A stretch of DNA of 64,000 nt, taken from PALSA-1296 sp037143335 (GTDB lineage Bacteria > Bacteroidota > Ignavibacteria > Palsa-1295). The stretch spans positions 1 through 64,000 of the forward strand of contig JBAWZA010000014.1 in the NCBI GenBank assembly GCA_037143335.1, written 5' to 3'. Below the pieces are notes generated by a model that saw only the letters and a list, made by a program, of their open reading frames with translations, had not been told where the DNA came from and did not search any database. Both the position numbers and the translations under genes were made by a program. Below are positions 51,785-59,601 of this stretch, one piece after another; the stretch's first letter is position 1, and each line of letters opens with the position of its first letter.

Positions 51785-53824
51785 GTGAAGCAATTATTTT
51801 TTCTCATCTTCGGAGTAGTACTCGCACAGAACCTCTGCGCACAAATTGTGCAGAAGGATGTAGTGCCTTTGCCGATTCAACAGGTGAAGTACCGGCTTGG
51901 TGTCTATGGAGACTATTCTTGGATCCATCACTCCACGACAGCGAATGTCTATTGCTGTGATTATGCTTGCGGTGAATTCGGCGATGGTAACGGTAAGGGA
52001 TTTTCTGTCGGATTACTTGGTGAGATTCCGGTCTTCGGACATTTTGAAGCTTATGCAACCGCTGGTTACGCCTCAAGAGGTGGAGACTTCGGAGATGCGC
52101 TCACAAGCGACAAACCGATCTACGATCCGGTTGCTGCGAAATATACCACACTTCATATCACCACCACCTACACCGCCAAGATACCAGAACTTATGGGCGG
52201 ATTGGGATTGAAGTTTACACCTTTTGTAAAAATTCCGGTGTATGTTCGCGCTGGGTTGACAATGAATCTCCCTTTTTCGTCTTCTTCGACTTACACACAG
52301 ACAGAGCACATCACATCGCCTTCAGGCGTAACCTATCCCTCAACAGGGACAACGGCAAAAGTTGATGGATCTGGTCCGATTATTCAAATTAAGGAAACTT
52401 TCGGTGCGACAGGGGGAGTCGGTTATCCATTTAAACTTTCCGAACGGCTCACTGCCTCACCCGAAGCTGAGTATTATTATCCTTTCAGTTACGTCAAGGC
52501 TGATTATCATTGGAAGACACGGACGATTCAAGGCGGCGTAGCATTCAGGTATTCATTTTATAAAGAGCTACCGCCACCACCGCCACCGCCTCCTCCGCCG
52601 CCACCACCGCCGGCGAAGCCAACTCCGCCTCCTCCGCCACCGAAGCCAGAGCCTCCGGTTGCACACGTCGGACTCGCAGAGCCGAAGTCGGTAAAAGTCT
52701 TCGAGACAACGGTGACGGAGACGTTTCCGATATTGCCATATATTTTCTTTGATAGTGCAGCAACCGAACCGGTTGCCCGGTATCACATAATTTCACCGAG
52801 CCAGCGCGTTGCGTTCGGCGAAGGAAACCTTCCGCACACATCTCTTGGAGGCTACTACGATATACTGAATGTTATCGGTCGCAGACTCGCCGAAAAACCT
52901 GAAGGTACTATCACTCTCAACGGTACGACCGATGGACATGAAGCATCAGCATCACAAGCGAAAAATCTTGCTCGAGCACGTGCCGAGTCTGTGAAAAAAT
53001 ATCTTACTGATGTATGGGCAGTATCGCCAGATCGGATTAATGTGAAGGCTATCGCAATCCCAACTATACCATCATCACTTCGCGACACAGCAGGTATTGC
53101 TGAGAATCGGAGGGTGGAAATTGTCGCTGGAGATGAATCGCTCCTTGCGCCGATTGTCCACGCACAATTCAAAGAGTATGCAATCACGCCGGAGTCTGTT
53201 CCATTTGCGATGAGTGTGCGTATTCACGATCCAATTGCAAACTGGAAGTTAGCCGTGAAGGCAGCAAATTCGCACGAAGTTTATTCGACTGGAAGTGCAG
53301 GAGAACCTCCAGCAGTTATTGGATGGAAGTTAGATCAAAATGCCGCAGAAAGACTTGCTTCAAATATCAAGGGGAGCGAAAAACTCGCTTGCAATCTTGA
53401 TGTGACAGATGTCCACGGAATAACTGGTACTTCAACTGTTGATCTGCCTGCCGTGAAAGAAGAGAATCCATACGAGATTTCACGTCTCTCACTCGTCGTA
53501 TTTGATTTTGATAAAGCGGAGATCAACTCGGCAAATAAGAAGATGGTATCCGAGTTTGTCTCAAAGACAATTCATAACGGCTCAACAGTCTCCATCACTG
53601 GCACTACCGATGCGATGGGCGAACTCGATCACAACAAAGAGCTTTCTACCGCACGAGCATTCGCGGTTCACCGTCTCATCAAAGAGGAAAATGCTGTAGC
53701 CGAAGTTACGAAGGTCGAGGGCATCGGTCCAACCAATGCGCCTGAGATGAACTCGACACCTGAAGGCAGATATTATTGTCGAACGGTAACTGTTCAGGTG
53801 CAGACTCCCGTCAAAGGCAATTAA
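51785..53824 (+). CDS. OmpA-family protein with beta barrel, Pro-rich linker and two OmpA-like regions
   Basis: The 679-residue protein starts with GTG and has a signal peptide (residues 1-19). Residues about 30-262 form a predicted outer-membrane barrel (YRLGVYGDYSWIHHSTTANV ... TIQGGVAFRYSFYK). A tract of about 30 prolines and Lys/Thr at 265-295 follows. The first OmpA-like region (about 320-470: ILPYIFFDSAATEPV, LNGTTDGHEASASQAKNLAR, AENRRVEIVAG) and a second at the end (about 573-679: SLVVFDFDKAEINSANKKMV, GTTDAMGELDHNKELSTARA) would bind peptidoglycan. It follows the giant surface gene by 49 bases. Confidence 0.88.
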   Translation: MKQLFFLIFGVVLAQNLCAQIVQKDVVPLPIQQVKYRLGVYGDYSWIHHSTTANVYCCDYACGEFGDGNGKGFSVGLLGEIPVFGHFEAYATAGYASRGGDFGDALTSDKPIYDPVAAKYTTLHITTTYTAKIPELMGGLGLKFTPFVKIPVYVRAGLTMNLPFSSSSTYTQTEHITSPSGVTYPSTGTTAKVDGSGPIIQIKETFGATGGVGYPFKLSERLTASPEAEYYYPFSYVKADYHWKTRTIQGGVAFRYSFYKELPPPPPPPPPPPPPPAKPTPPPPPPKPEPPVAHVGLAEPKSVKVFETTVTETFPILPYIFFDSAATEPVARYHIISPSQRVAFGEGNLPHTSLGGYYDILNVIGRRLAEKPEGTITLNGTTDGHEASASQAKNLARARAESVKKYLTDVWAVSPDRINVKAIAIPTIPSSLRDTAGIAENRRVEIVAGDESLLAPIVHAQFKEYAITPESVPFAMSVRIHDPIANWKLAVKAANSHEVYSTGSAGEPPAVIGWKLDQNAAERLASNIKGSEKLACNLDVTDVHGITGTSTVDLPAVKEENPYEISRLSLVVFDFDKAEINSANKKMVSEFVSKTIHNGSTVSITGTTDAMGELDHNKELSTARAFAVHRLIKEENAVAEVTKVEGIGPTNAPEMNSTPEGRYYCRTVTVQVQTPVKGN

Positions 53825-53911
53825 TGGTGTTGACGTTGCCTTATATTGAAATACTTTCACCCTGTCAATCGTTTTGAGAGTCCACCGATTTTTCTAAGAT
53901 AAATTTTTTGT

Positions 53912-55066
53912 ATGAATAATATGAATTTTCCTCTGATGAGGGGTAAGGCTACCAAACAGCCTCACGTTGCATTGCCGGAAGGCTCTTTCGAGGAGGAGCA
54001 TGGCAGGGAAGGATTTTTCGGTAGGGTATCACATCTCTATCATGCCCACCCACCCACTGGTTGGACGCGAATCGAAGGACCATTGCGTCCTCATGCATTC
54101 TATTTAGATAAGATTGAGCCGTCGGATATGAAAGACCCGAATGGCTTACCAACGCCAATCTTATACAATGACGACCTCATTGTCTTTATTTCTAAACGCA
54201 CCGAGCCACACACGGCATATTTCCGTAACGCTGATGGTGATTTGCTCTATTTTATCCATAAAGGCGAAGGATATTTCGAGACAGATTTCGGCACGATGAG
54301 TTTTGAGAAAGGTGACTACATCGTCATTCCTCGTGCGACGACGTATCGGATGATTCCGAAGACCAAAGATAATTTCTTTGTTATGGTTGAAGCACACTCC
54401 GAAATTCTTCCGCCGACTCCTGAAATGAAGGGGCTAATGGGAATGCACGCTCTCTACGATATGGGAGCTGTAGGGCTGCCAGAATTTTCGGAGTATCAAA
54501 AGCCCGTAAAGCCTGAGACGAAAGAATACGAGATTCGCATCAAACGCTTGGGTGAGTGGACTTCAGTGTTCTATCCATTCAATCCGATTGATCTGGTTGG
54601 ATGGCGAGGGGATCTAACAGTATTCAAGATTAATATGCGTGACATTCGTCCAGTGATGTCACCCCGTGTTCACTTGCCACCGCCTGTTCATACGACGTTC
54701 TTAGCGAAAAATTTTGTTATCTGTTCATTTCTGCCTCGTCCACTGGAAGAGGATAAAGATACATTGAAAGTACCTTTTTATCATCGCAATAGCGACTACG
54801 ATGAAGTACTTTTCTATCACGACGGTGATTTTTTCAGTCGTGATAACATCGAAGCGGCAATGATGACACTACATCCTCAAGGCATCCATCATGGACCGCA
54901 TCCGAAAGCATTACGCAATCAAGATAAACTCACTCGCACAAACGAGGAGGCGATGATGATAGACACCCACTCTCCGCTGAACATTGCACCTGCTGCCGAA
55001 GCAGTGGAGTGGAAAGAATATTGGGCAAGTTGGAAAGAAAAAGATAGTCTTACCGAAACCAAGTAA
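53912..55066 (+). CDS. hmgA: Homogentisate 1,2-dioxygenase
   Basis: This iron enzyme opens the homogentisate ring to maleylacetoacetate in tyrosine/phenylalanine breakdown. The 384-residue protein is the compact form (mammalian ones have about 440). Family landmarks are HGREGFFGRVSHLYHAHPPT, LRPHAFYLDKIEPSDMK, YFIHKGEGYFETDFGTM, HLPPPVHTTFLAKNFVICSF, and the iron-site segments FYHRNSDYDEVLFYHDG (His291, Glu298) and HPQGIHHGPHPKALRN (His327 or His330). The spacing between His291 and the acidic ligand is one longer than in the human enzyme, so either Asp297 or Glu298 could bind iron. No other tyrosine-degradation gene is nearby. Confidence 0.9.
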   Translation: MNNMNFPLMRGKATKQPHVALPEGSFEEEHGREGFFGRVSHLYHAHPPTGWTRIEGPLRPHAFYLDKIEPSDMKDPNGLPTPILYNDDLIVFISKRTEPHTAYFRNADGDLLYFIHKGEGYFETDFGTMSFEKGDYIVIPRATTYRMIPKTKDNFFVMVEAHSEILPPTPEMKGLMGMHALYDMGAVGLPEFSEYQKPVKPETKEYEIRIKRLGEWTSVFYPFNPIDLVGWRGDLTVFKINMRDIRPVMSPRVHLPPPVHTTFLAKNFVICSFLPRPLEEDKDTLKVPFYHRNSDYDEVLFYHDGDFFSRDNIEAAMMTLHPQGIHHGPHPKALRNQDKLTRTNEEAMMIDTHSPLNIAPAAEAVEWKEYWASWKEKDSLTETK

Positions 55067-55097
55067 CCAGAGCTTTCGGAAAATCAATTTCTCATTA

Positions 55098-55868
55098 ATG
55101 AGTCTCGCCAATAAAACAGTCTTCATCACAGGAGCTTCCTCTGGTATCGGCAGAGCAAGTGCGCTTGCCTTTGCTCGTGAAGGCTGTCGTCTGTTGCTCT
55201 GCGCAAGAAGGGTGGAGAGACTTGAAATATTAAAGCGAGAGATTGAAGCCCTGAACCCTAGTGCACAGGTGCATTATTTCCAACTTGATGTTTGCAATCA
55301 GGTTGCAGTCCACGAAGCTCTGACGACATTGCCGATGGAGTGGCAAGAAATACATATTCTCGTTAATAACGCGGGACTCTCCCGTGGTTTGGATAAATTT
55401 CAGGATGCACTTCTTTCCGATTGGGAGGAAATGCTCGATACAAATGTGAAGGGACTTCTCTATATCACTCGCGAAATTCTTCCCAGTATGCTCGCACGAA
55501 GTGATGGGCATATCATTAATATCGGCTCGATAGCCGGGCATGAAGTTTATCCTAAAGGAAATGTCTATTGTGCGTCGAAGTTTGCTGTTGATGCAATAAC
55601 CAAAGGATTGCGAATGGACTTAGTTGATACGCCAATACGGGTAACGACGATTGATCCAGGATTAGTAGAGACCGAGTTCTCCGAGGTTCGGTTTCATGGT
55701 GACAAAGAAAAAGCCGCGCAGGTTTATCATACCATTAAGGCATTGCAATCCGAAGACATCGCCGAAGCTATTGTATGGTCTGCCTCAAGACCAGCTCACG
55801 TACAAGTAGCAGAAATAATTTTATTCCCAACTGCTCAAGCGAGCGCTGCGGTAGTACATAGAGGTTAA
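55098..55868 (+). CDS. SDR-family oxidoreductase (YdfG-like)
   Basis: The 256-residue protein is a classical short-chain dehydrogenase. TGASSGIG (residues 11-18) binds the nucleotide, NNAG is at 90-93, Ser144 lies in NIGSIAG, and Tyr157/Lys161 in YCASK complete the active site. RARRVERLEILK-type Arg residues after the first fold suggest NADP preference (CARRVERLE). The sequence is nearest the YdfG/3-hydroxy acid dehydrogenase group (GLVETEFSEVRFHGDKEKAA). The start at 55098 gives MSLANKTVFITG; the upstream frame overlaps the previous gene. It lies 31 bases after hmgA, on the same strand. Confidence 0.9.
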   Translation: MSLANKTVFITGASSGIGRASALAFAREGCRLLLCARRVERLEILKREIEALNPSAQVHYFQLDVCNQVAVHEALTTLPMEWQEIHILVNNAGLSRGLDKFQDALLSDWEEMLDTNVKGLLYITREILPSMLARSDGHIINIGSIAGHEVYPKGNVYCASKFAVDAITKGLRMDLVDTPIRVTTIDPGLVETEFSEVRFHGDKEKAAQVYHTIKALQSEDIAEAIVWSASRPAHVQVAEIILFPTAQASAAVVHRG

Positions 55869-55926
55869 TTAGGTATTACGAATTACAATTTGAAATTACG
55901 AGAAGGATCTGCAGTTAGTTATGCAC

Positions 55927-55934
55927 TATATTTG
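55927..55934 (+). promoter_or_regulatory. Isolated -7 box TATATTTG in a convergent gap
   Basis: An exact TAnnTTTG match lies between two converging genes, followed 7 bases later by an ATG (55942) whose 33-codon frame runs antisense to the end of the ferritin-like gene. No -33 element at the normal spacing. The same gap contains ATTACGAATTACAATTTG, a simple repeat word. Confidence 0.3.
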
Positions 55935-55984
55935 TTAGCTATGCCTCGTTCTCAAAAATTCTTTAATAATCCCAAAAATCCGGG

Positions 55985-57355
55985 TCACTCGCCGATAATT
56001 TTCGCAAGTTCTTTATGCGAAATCGTTAGTGCAACTTCATGATCTATGATACCTAGATCAAGTAAACGTTTAATTGCTTTTTCTTTTGTCTTTTGAGTTA
56101 TCTCTTGGACAGAGTCCGTCTTGAAAATAAATTTTAGCCATTTAATGCCTTTTGCCAGATGCGTACGTTCATCCGCATTAACATAGTCAAAGAGTTTGCC
56201 ATTGAGTTGGTCACCTTTAGCATACGCCTCGCGAGAGTGGCGCATTACCTCCTGCACGATATTCGCTTCTCCGAAAAGATTAATTTCAGCAAGTGAGTAC
56301 TCGGCAGGCATTTTGGTGCGCACTTTTATTCCAAGCAATCTATTAGCGAGGTCGAACGGATAGTAGCCCAATTCGATCATCGCTTTGTGACCAAGCTCTG
56401 TGTGGCGCGTTTCATCGTAGATAATTCTGGCAATGTCAAAATCAAAACCGAATGGAACATCGCGAATCTCATACAAGACATTGGCAAATGTTTCGATTGC
56501 ATCCATCTCATCGCGCTGCGAACGAATGAGATTGAGCGCGGTCTCATCGAACTCCGTCTCGTATTTTATTTTTCCTTTATCCGCAATTTTATACTCATAG
56601 GTATGATCAAATGTCGTGAACCTCGAATCACGAGTCGCGATGAACGACCGTACGAAAGGCTTATCTGGGTTTGACCGCAGTTGAGCGGGGCGGTCACTTT
56701 TTTCTGATGCGCCACTAATTCCTCCGAATGAATTCAGTAACTGCTCAAGGTGCATTTGAGAAAAGACAATGTTGGAGCCATCGTATCCGCCATTGACATA
56801 CGCTTCCAGAGCTTCTTTTCCCCAGAGATACATTTCGAGATAATCGCCGAGAATCCGCTTGAGGATTCTGATGGTCGGAGCATCCGCCACCTGATCCGTC
56901 ACATTCACATGCTGTTCGTAAGCATGAATCAAATGTGGAAGGAGTACACCATACACTCCTCCAAGAAAATGCGCTGGCGATTCCGCGCTTATTAACTCTA
57001 CAAAAAATTCTTCTATCGAGGTATCGGAGAATTGATCAGTTGTCTCTTCGGATTGGCGCAGTTCGGTTAAGCGGATTCGCAATGACATCGCTGCCTCGGC
57101 GTGATAGTTGATATGCCTACCATACTCAACCTTCACCTCAAATTCAGGTGTGCCCATCAACCAGCCAGCTTGTGCACGCAACAGGAGTCTCTCGAAAAGG
57201 AAGTAACGCGAGAGCAATTCAGCATTTTGGTCCACCGAATATGCGCCTCCCAACTTTCGGGTATCTTCGGGGAAGCTGTATTTCGAGAGGGTTACTCCAC
57301 TGCCACGTAACTCGGGTGAGCCTGTCCAGATTGTTGGATTTGTTTCGTGAGTCAT
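55985..57355 (-). CDS. Ferritin-like (di-iron type) protein of unknown function
   Basis: The 456-residue protein begins at 57355 (MTHETNPTIWTGSPELRGSG); a GTG at 57463 would add 36 residues and overlap the divergent gene's start. It has several ExxH-type metal sites: INYHAEAAMSLRIRLTELRQ, DIARIIYDETRHTELGHKAM and NADERTHLAKGIKWLKFIF, with a further Glu in QRDEMDAIETFANVLYEIRD, typical of ferritin-like four-helix bundles. The exact family is not recognised; it resembles DUF455-type proteins in this pattern. No signal peptide, so it is probably cytosolic. It is divergent from the symporter gene. Confidence 0.75.
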   Translation of the reverse strand: MTHETNPTIWTGSPELRGSGVTLSKYSFPEDTRKLGGAYSVDQNAELLSRYFLFERLLLRAQAGWLMGTPEFEVKVEYGRHINYHAEAAMSLRIRLTELRQSEETTDQFSDTSIEEFFVELISAESPAHFLGGVYGVLLPHLIHAYEQHVNVTDQVADAPTIRILKRILGDYLEMYLWGKEALEAYVNGGYDGSNIVFSQMHLEQLLNSFGGISGASEKSDRPAQLRSNPDKPFVRSFIATRDSRFTTFDHTYEYKIADKGKIKYETEFDETALNLIRSQRDEMDAIETFANVLYEIRDVPFGFDFDIARIIYDETRHTELGHKAMIELGYYPFDLANRLLGIKVRTKMPAEYSLAEINLFGEANIVQEVMRHSREAYAKGDQLNGKLFDYVNADERTHLAKGIKWLKFIFKTDSVQEITQKTKEKAIKRLLDLGIIDHEVALTISHKELAKIIGE

Positions 57356-57453
57356 AGAGCGTTGTAACTTTAGAATTGTAGAGAGAATTCCGAAGGGTAA
57401 CCTGTTCATACTATCACAAACCATTTTACAGGGAATAAATAACGGTTTTTGTT

Positions 57454-59592
57454 TTGTTGACACTTTACGGACTTCATATCATCGATTGGCTCATCATCGC
57501 GCTCTATCTCGGGGTGTTAATTTTCATTGGTCGTTGGACAAAGAAGAAAGTAAAGAATACTGGAGATTTTTTTCAGGCGGGTCGAAGTTTCGGAAAGGTG
57601 ATGACGAGCTTCCTGAATTTCGGAAATATGGTGAGTGCTGATCAAGCCGCCGGTGTTACAAGAGAGATTTATCGCCAAGGTCTTTCAGGCGTATGGTTTC
57701 AGAATTTAGTACTCTTCATAACACCCTTCTATTGGTTCAGTTCTGTTTTGCAACGACGTGCTCGTTACGTTGCTCCTGGTGATATTTATGAACATCGCTT
57801 TCAATCCAAATTTCTCTCAGGTTTATTCGCAGTTTATTTGCTTCTCTCGGCAATCTATGGTTCGTCGCTCGGTTATCTGATTACAGGTAAAACGATGCAG
57901 GCAGTGCTCGTGAAACCCGAAATAGAGTGTACGACGTCGGAGAGGCAATCAGTTGCTATGTTCAGGGAGATGAAGGCACTTGAGACAAAGCAATCTTCTT
58001 CGATTTCTCAATCTTCTCTCGGTGACGAAAGACGATTGACGACTGACGATTCACGACGACTTGATTATTTACATGAACTTGAAAAGCGAGGTGAGATCAA
58101 GGCGAGTATTTCATATCTCGACCTCACTACTTTTTATATCATATACGGACTTGTGACTGCTGCTTATGTGATAATGGGAGGATTATTTGCCGCTGCATAT
58201 ACTGATGTCTTACAAGGCATCATGATATTTTTCTTATCGACTGCACTTATCCCAGTTGGACTTCACGCACTTGGGGGATTTTCGGGATTACATGCGAAAG
58301 TACCAGATGCAATGTTCGATCTATTCGGCTCAGGTGCCGGAAGCGAGTACACGTGGTACTTCGTGTTGACGATGGTAATCGTGAATCTCATCGGACTTGC
58401 ACCACGTAATTTCACTGTAGGGGGTTCTGCAAGAGACGATAATGCGGCCAGAATCGGGATGGTGAGCGGTGCATTTGCGAAACGGCTAATCATTATTGGT
58501 TGGGCTCTGACGGGTATGATTGCAGTAGGACTCTACGCCAACAAATTATCGGACGCTACTTTCATTTGGGGCACGATGACGCTGGACTTGCTCGGCACAG
58601 GTTTTGTGGGCTTGATGATAGCAAGTGTTCTTGCCGCGAACATGGCTTCGAAAGCCGGTTCCAGCTTAGAGTGGTCGGCGGCGTTTACAAAAAATATTTT
58701 ACTACCACTGAGACCTCAGACATCCGATAAGCGCCAATTACTTTTTGGTCGCATCGTCATTTTTGCTGTGTTGATTGGTGGCATTGCTTTTGCGTATGCA
58801 GTTGACGATATCTTTGTGGTCTTCAAGTATGTGCTCTCAATCGGCACGGTGGTAGGTCCAGCGTTGTGGCTTGTTTATTTTTGGCGCAGACTCACGACAA
58901 AAGCAGTGATTACACAAATGCTGCTTTCTATACTTATCACGGTAGTAGTTCCGAATGTTGTGCCGACAATTTCTGCGCTTCGAGAAGATGCATTTCTTAC
59001 AAGCGAGGCGAAGGGGTACACAGAGGTTGCCATTGTTCGCGCGAAAGAATCGGACGTATCAGTTGGCATAGCAGCTTCTGTTGGTCAGAAAATTTCGAAA
59101 TCTATCATCGTCGCACCAGTTCCGATTTTTTTTGAAAAGATAGAACACAAGCAACCGAATGATCCAGCATCTAAAAAAATCGGCAAAGGTGCGTTCAAGT
59201 TTCAGCTCTGGATCCTCGCGAAGCTGGGGTTACCGTTGGAGAGTTTCTCGAAGGCTGGTTTATCTACGGCCTCTTTTGCATTCGATATTATTTTCCCGTT
59301 TATCATACTCTTCGTCGTAAGCTTATTCACCAAGCGAAATAGTGCGGAAGTACTCCGAGAGTTTTATGCAAGAGTTCACACTCCAGCTCTTGCAGACCAA
59401 GTGAGGGATGCGGAGGAAGTGCAGAAGCGAATTGATAATCCCGACCTTGTTGAAGCGGACAAGATATTTCCATCAACGGATTGGGAGTTCCCAAAGCCCA
59501 CAAGACGTGATTTGTGGGGATTTGCGCTCTGCTGGGTTGGGGTTGCAGTGATTATTTTGCTTTATGTTGTCATCATGAATATTGGGTCGTAA
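57454..59592 (+). CDS. Sodium:solute symporter (SSS family)
   Basis: The 712-residue inner-membrane protein imports a solute with sodium. It starts with TTG (57454 or 57457). Family signs: LHIIDWLIIALYLGVLIFIG, GDFFQAGRSFGKVMTSFLNF, GNMVSADQAAGVTREIYRQG, YVIMGGLFAAAYTDVLQGIM and SVLAANMASKAGSSLEWSAA, with about 13 helices. A cytosolic loop (about residues 175-215) holds low-complexity sequence (SSSISQSSLGDERRLTTDDS) made by a 7-bp repeat array. It heads a plus-strand run with a glycosidase and two exported proteins, so a sugar or sugar-acid substrate is likely. Confidence 0.9.
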   Translation: MLTLYGLHIIDWLIIALYLGVLIFIGRWTKKKVKNTGDFFQAGRSFGKVMTSFLNFGNMVSADQAAGVTREIYRQGLSGVWFQNLVLFITPFYWFSSVLQRRARYVAPGDIYEHRFQSKFLSGLFAVYLLLSAIYGSSLGYLITGKTMQAVLVKPEIECTTSERQSVAMFREMKALETKQSSSISQSSLGDERRLTTDDSRRLDYLHELEKRGEIKASISYLDLTTFYIIYGLVTAAYVIMGGLFAAAYTDVLQGIMIFFLSTALIPVGLHALGGFSGLHAKVPDAMFDLFGSGAGSEYTWYFVLTMVIVNLIGLAPRNFTVGGSARDDNAARIGMVSGAFAKRLIIIGWALTGMIAVGLYANKLSDATFIWGTMTLDLLGTGFVGLMIASVLAANMASKAGSSLEWSAAFTKNILLPLRPQTSDKRQLLFGRIVIFAVLIGGIAFAYAVDDIFVVFKYVLSIGTVVGPALWLVYFWRRLTTKAVITQMLLSILITVVVPNVVPTISALREDAFLTSEAKGYTEVAIVRAKESDVSVGIAASVGQKISKSIIVAPVPIFFEKIEHKQPNDPASKKIGKGAFKFQLWILAKLGLPLESFSKAGLSTASFAFDIIFPFIILFVVSLFTKRNSAEVLREFYARVHTPALADQVRDAEEVQKRIDNPDLVEADKIFPSTDWEFPKPTRRDLWGFALCWVGVAVIILLYVVIMNIGS
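57991..58057. repeat. Heptamer repeat array within the symporter gene
   Basis: Five near-identical 7-base units (TGACGAA, AGACGAT, TGACGAC, TGACGAT, TCACGAC) run from 58023 to 58057, preceded by CAATCTTCT words at 57991 and 58009. They encode the variable hydrophilic loop of the symporter. Confidence 0.75.
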
Positions 59593-59601
59593 TTTTGCAC
59601 T

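Noticed and set aside
52569..52653. CCN-rich tract as a microsatellite or G-quadruplex element
   Set aside because: It encodes the Pro-rich linker of the OmpA-family protein in frame, which explains the composition.
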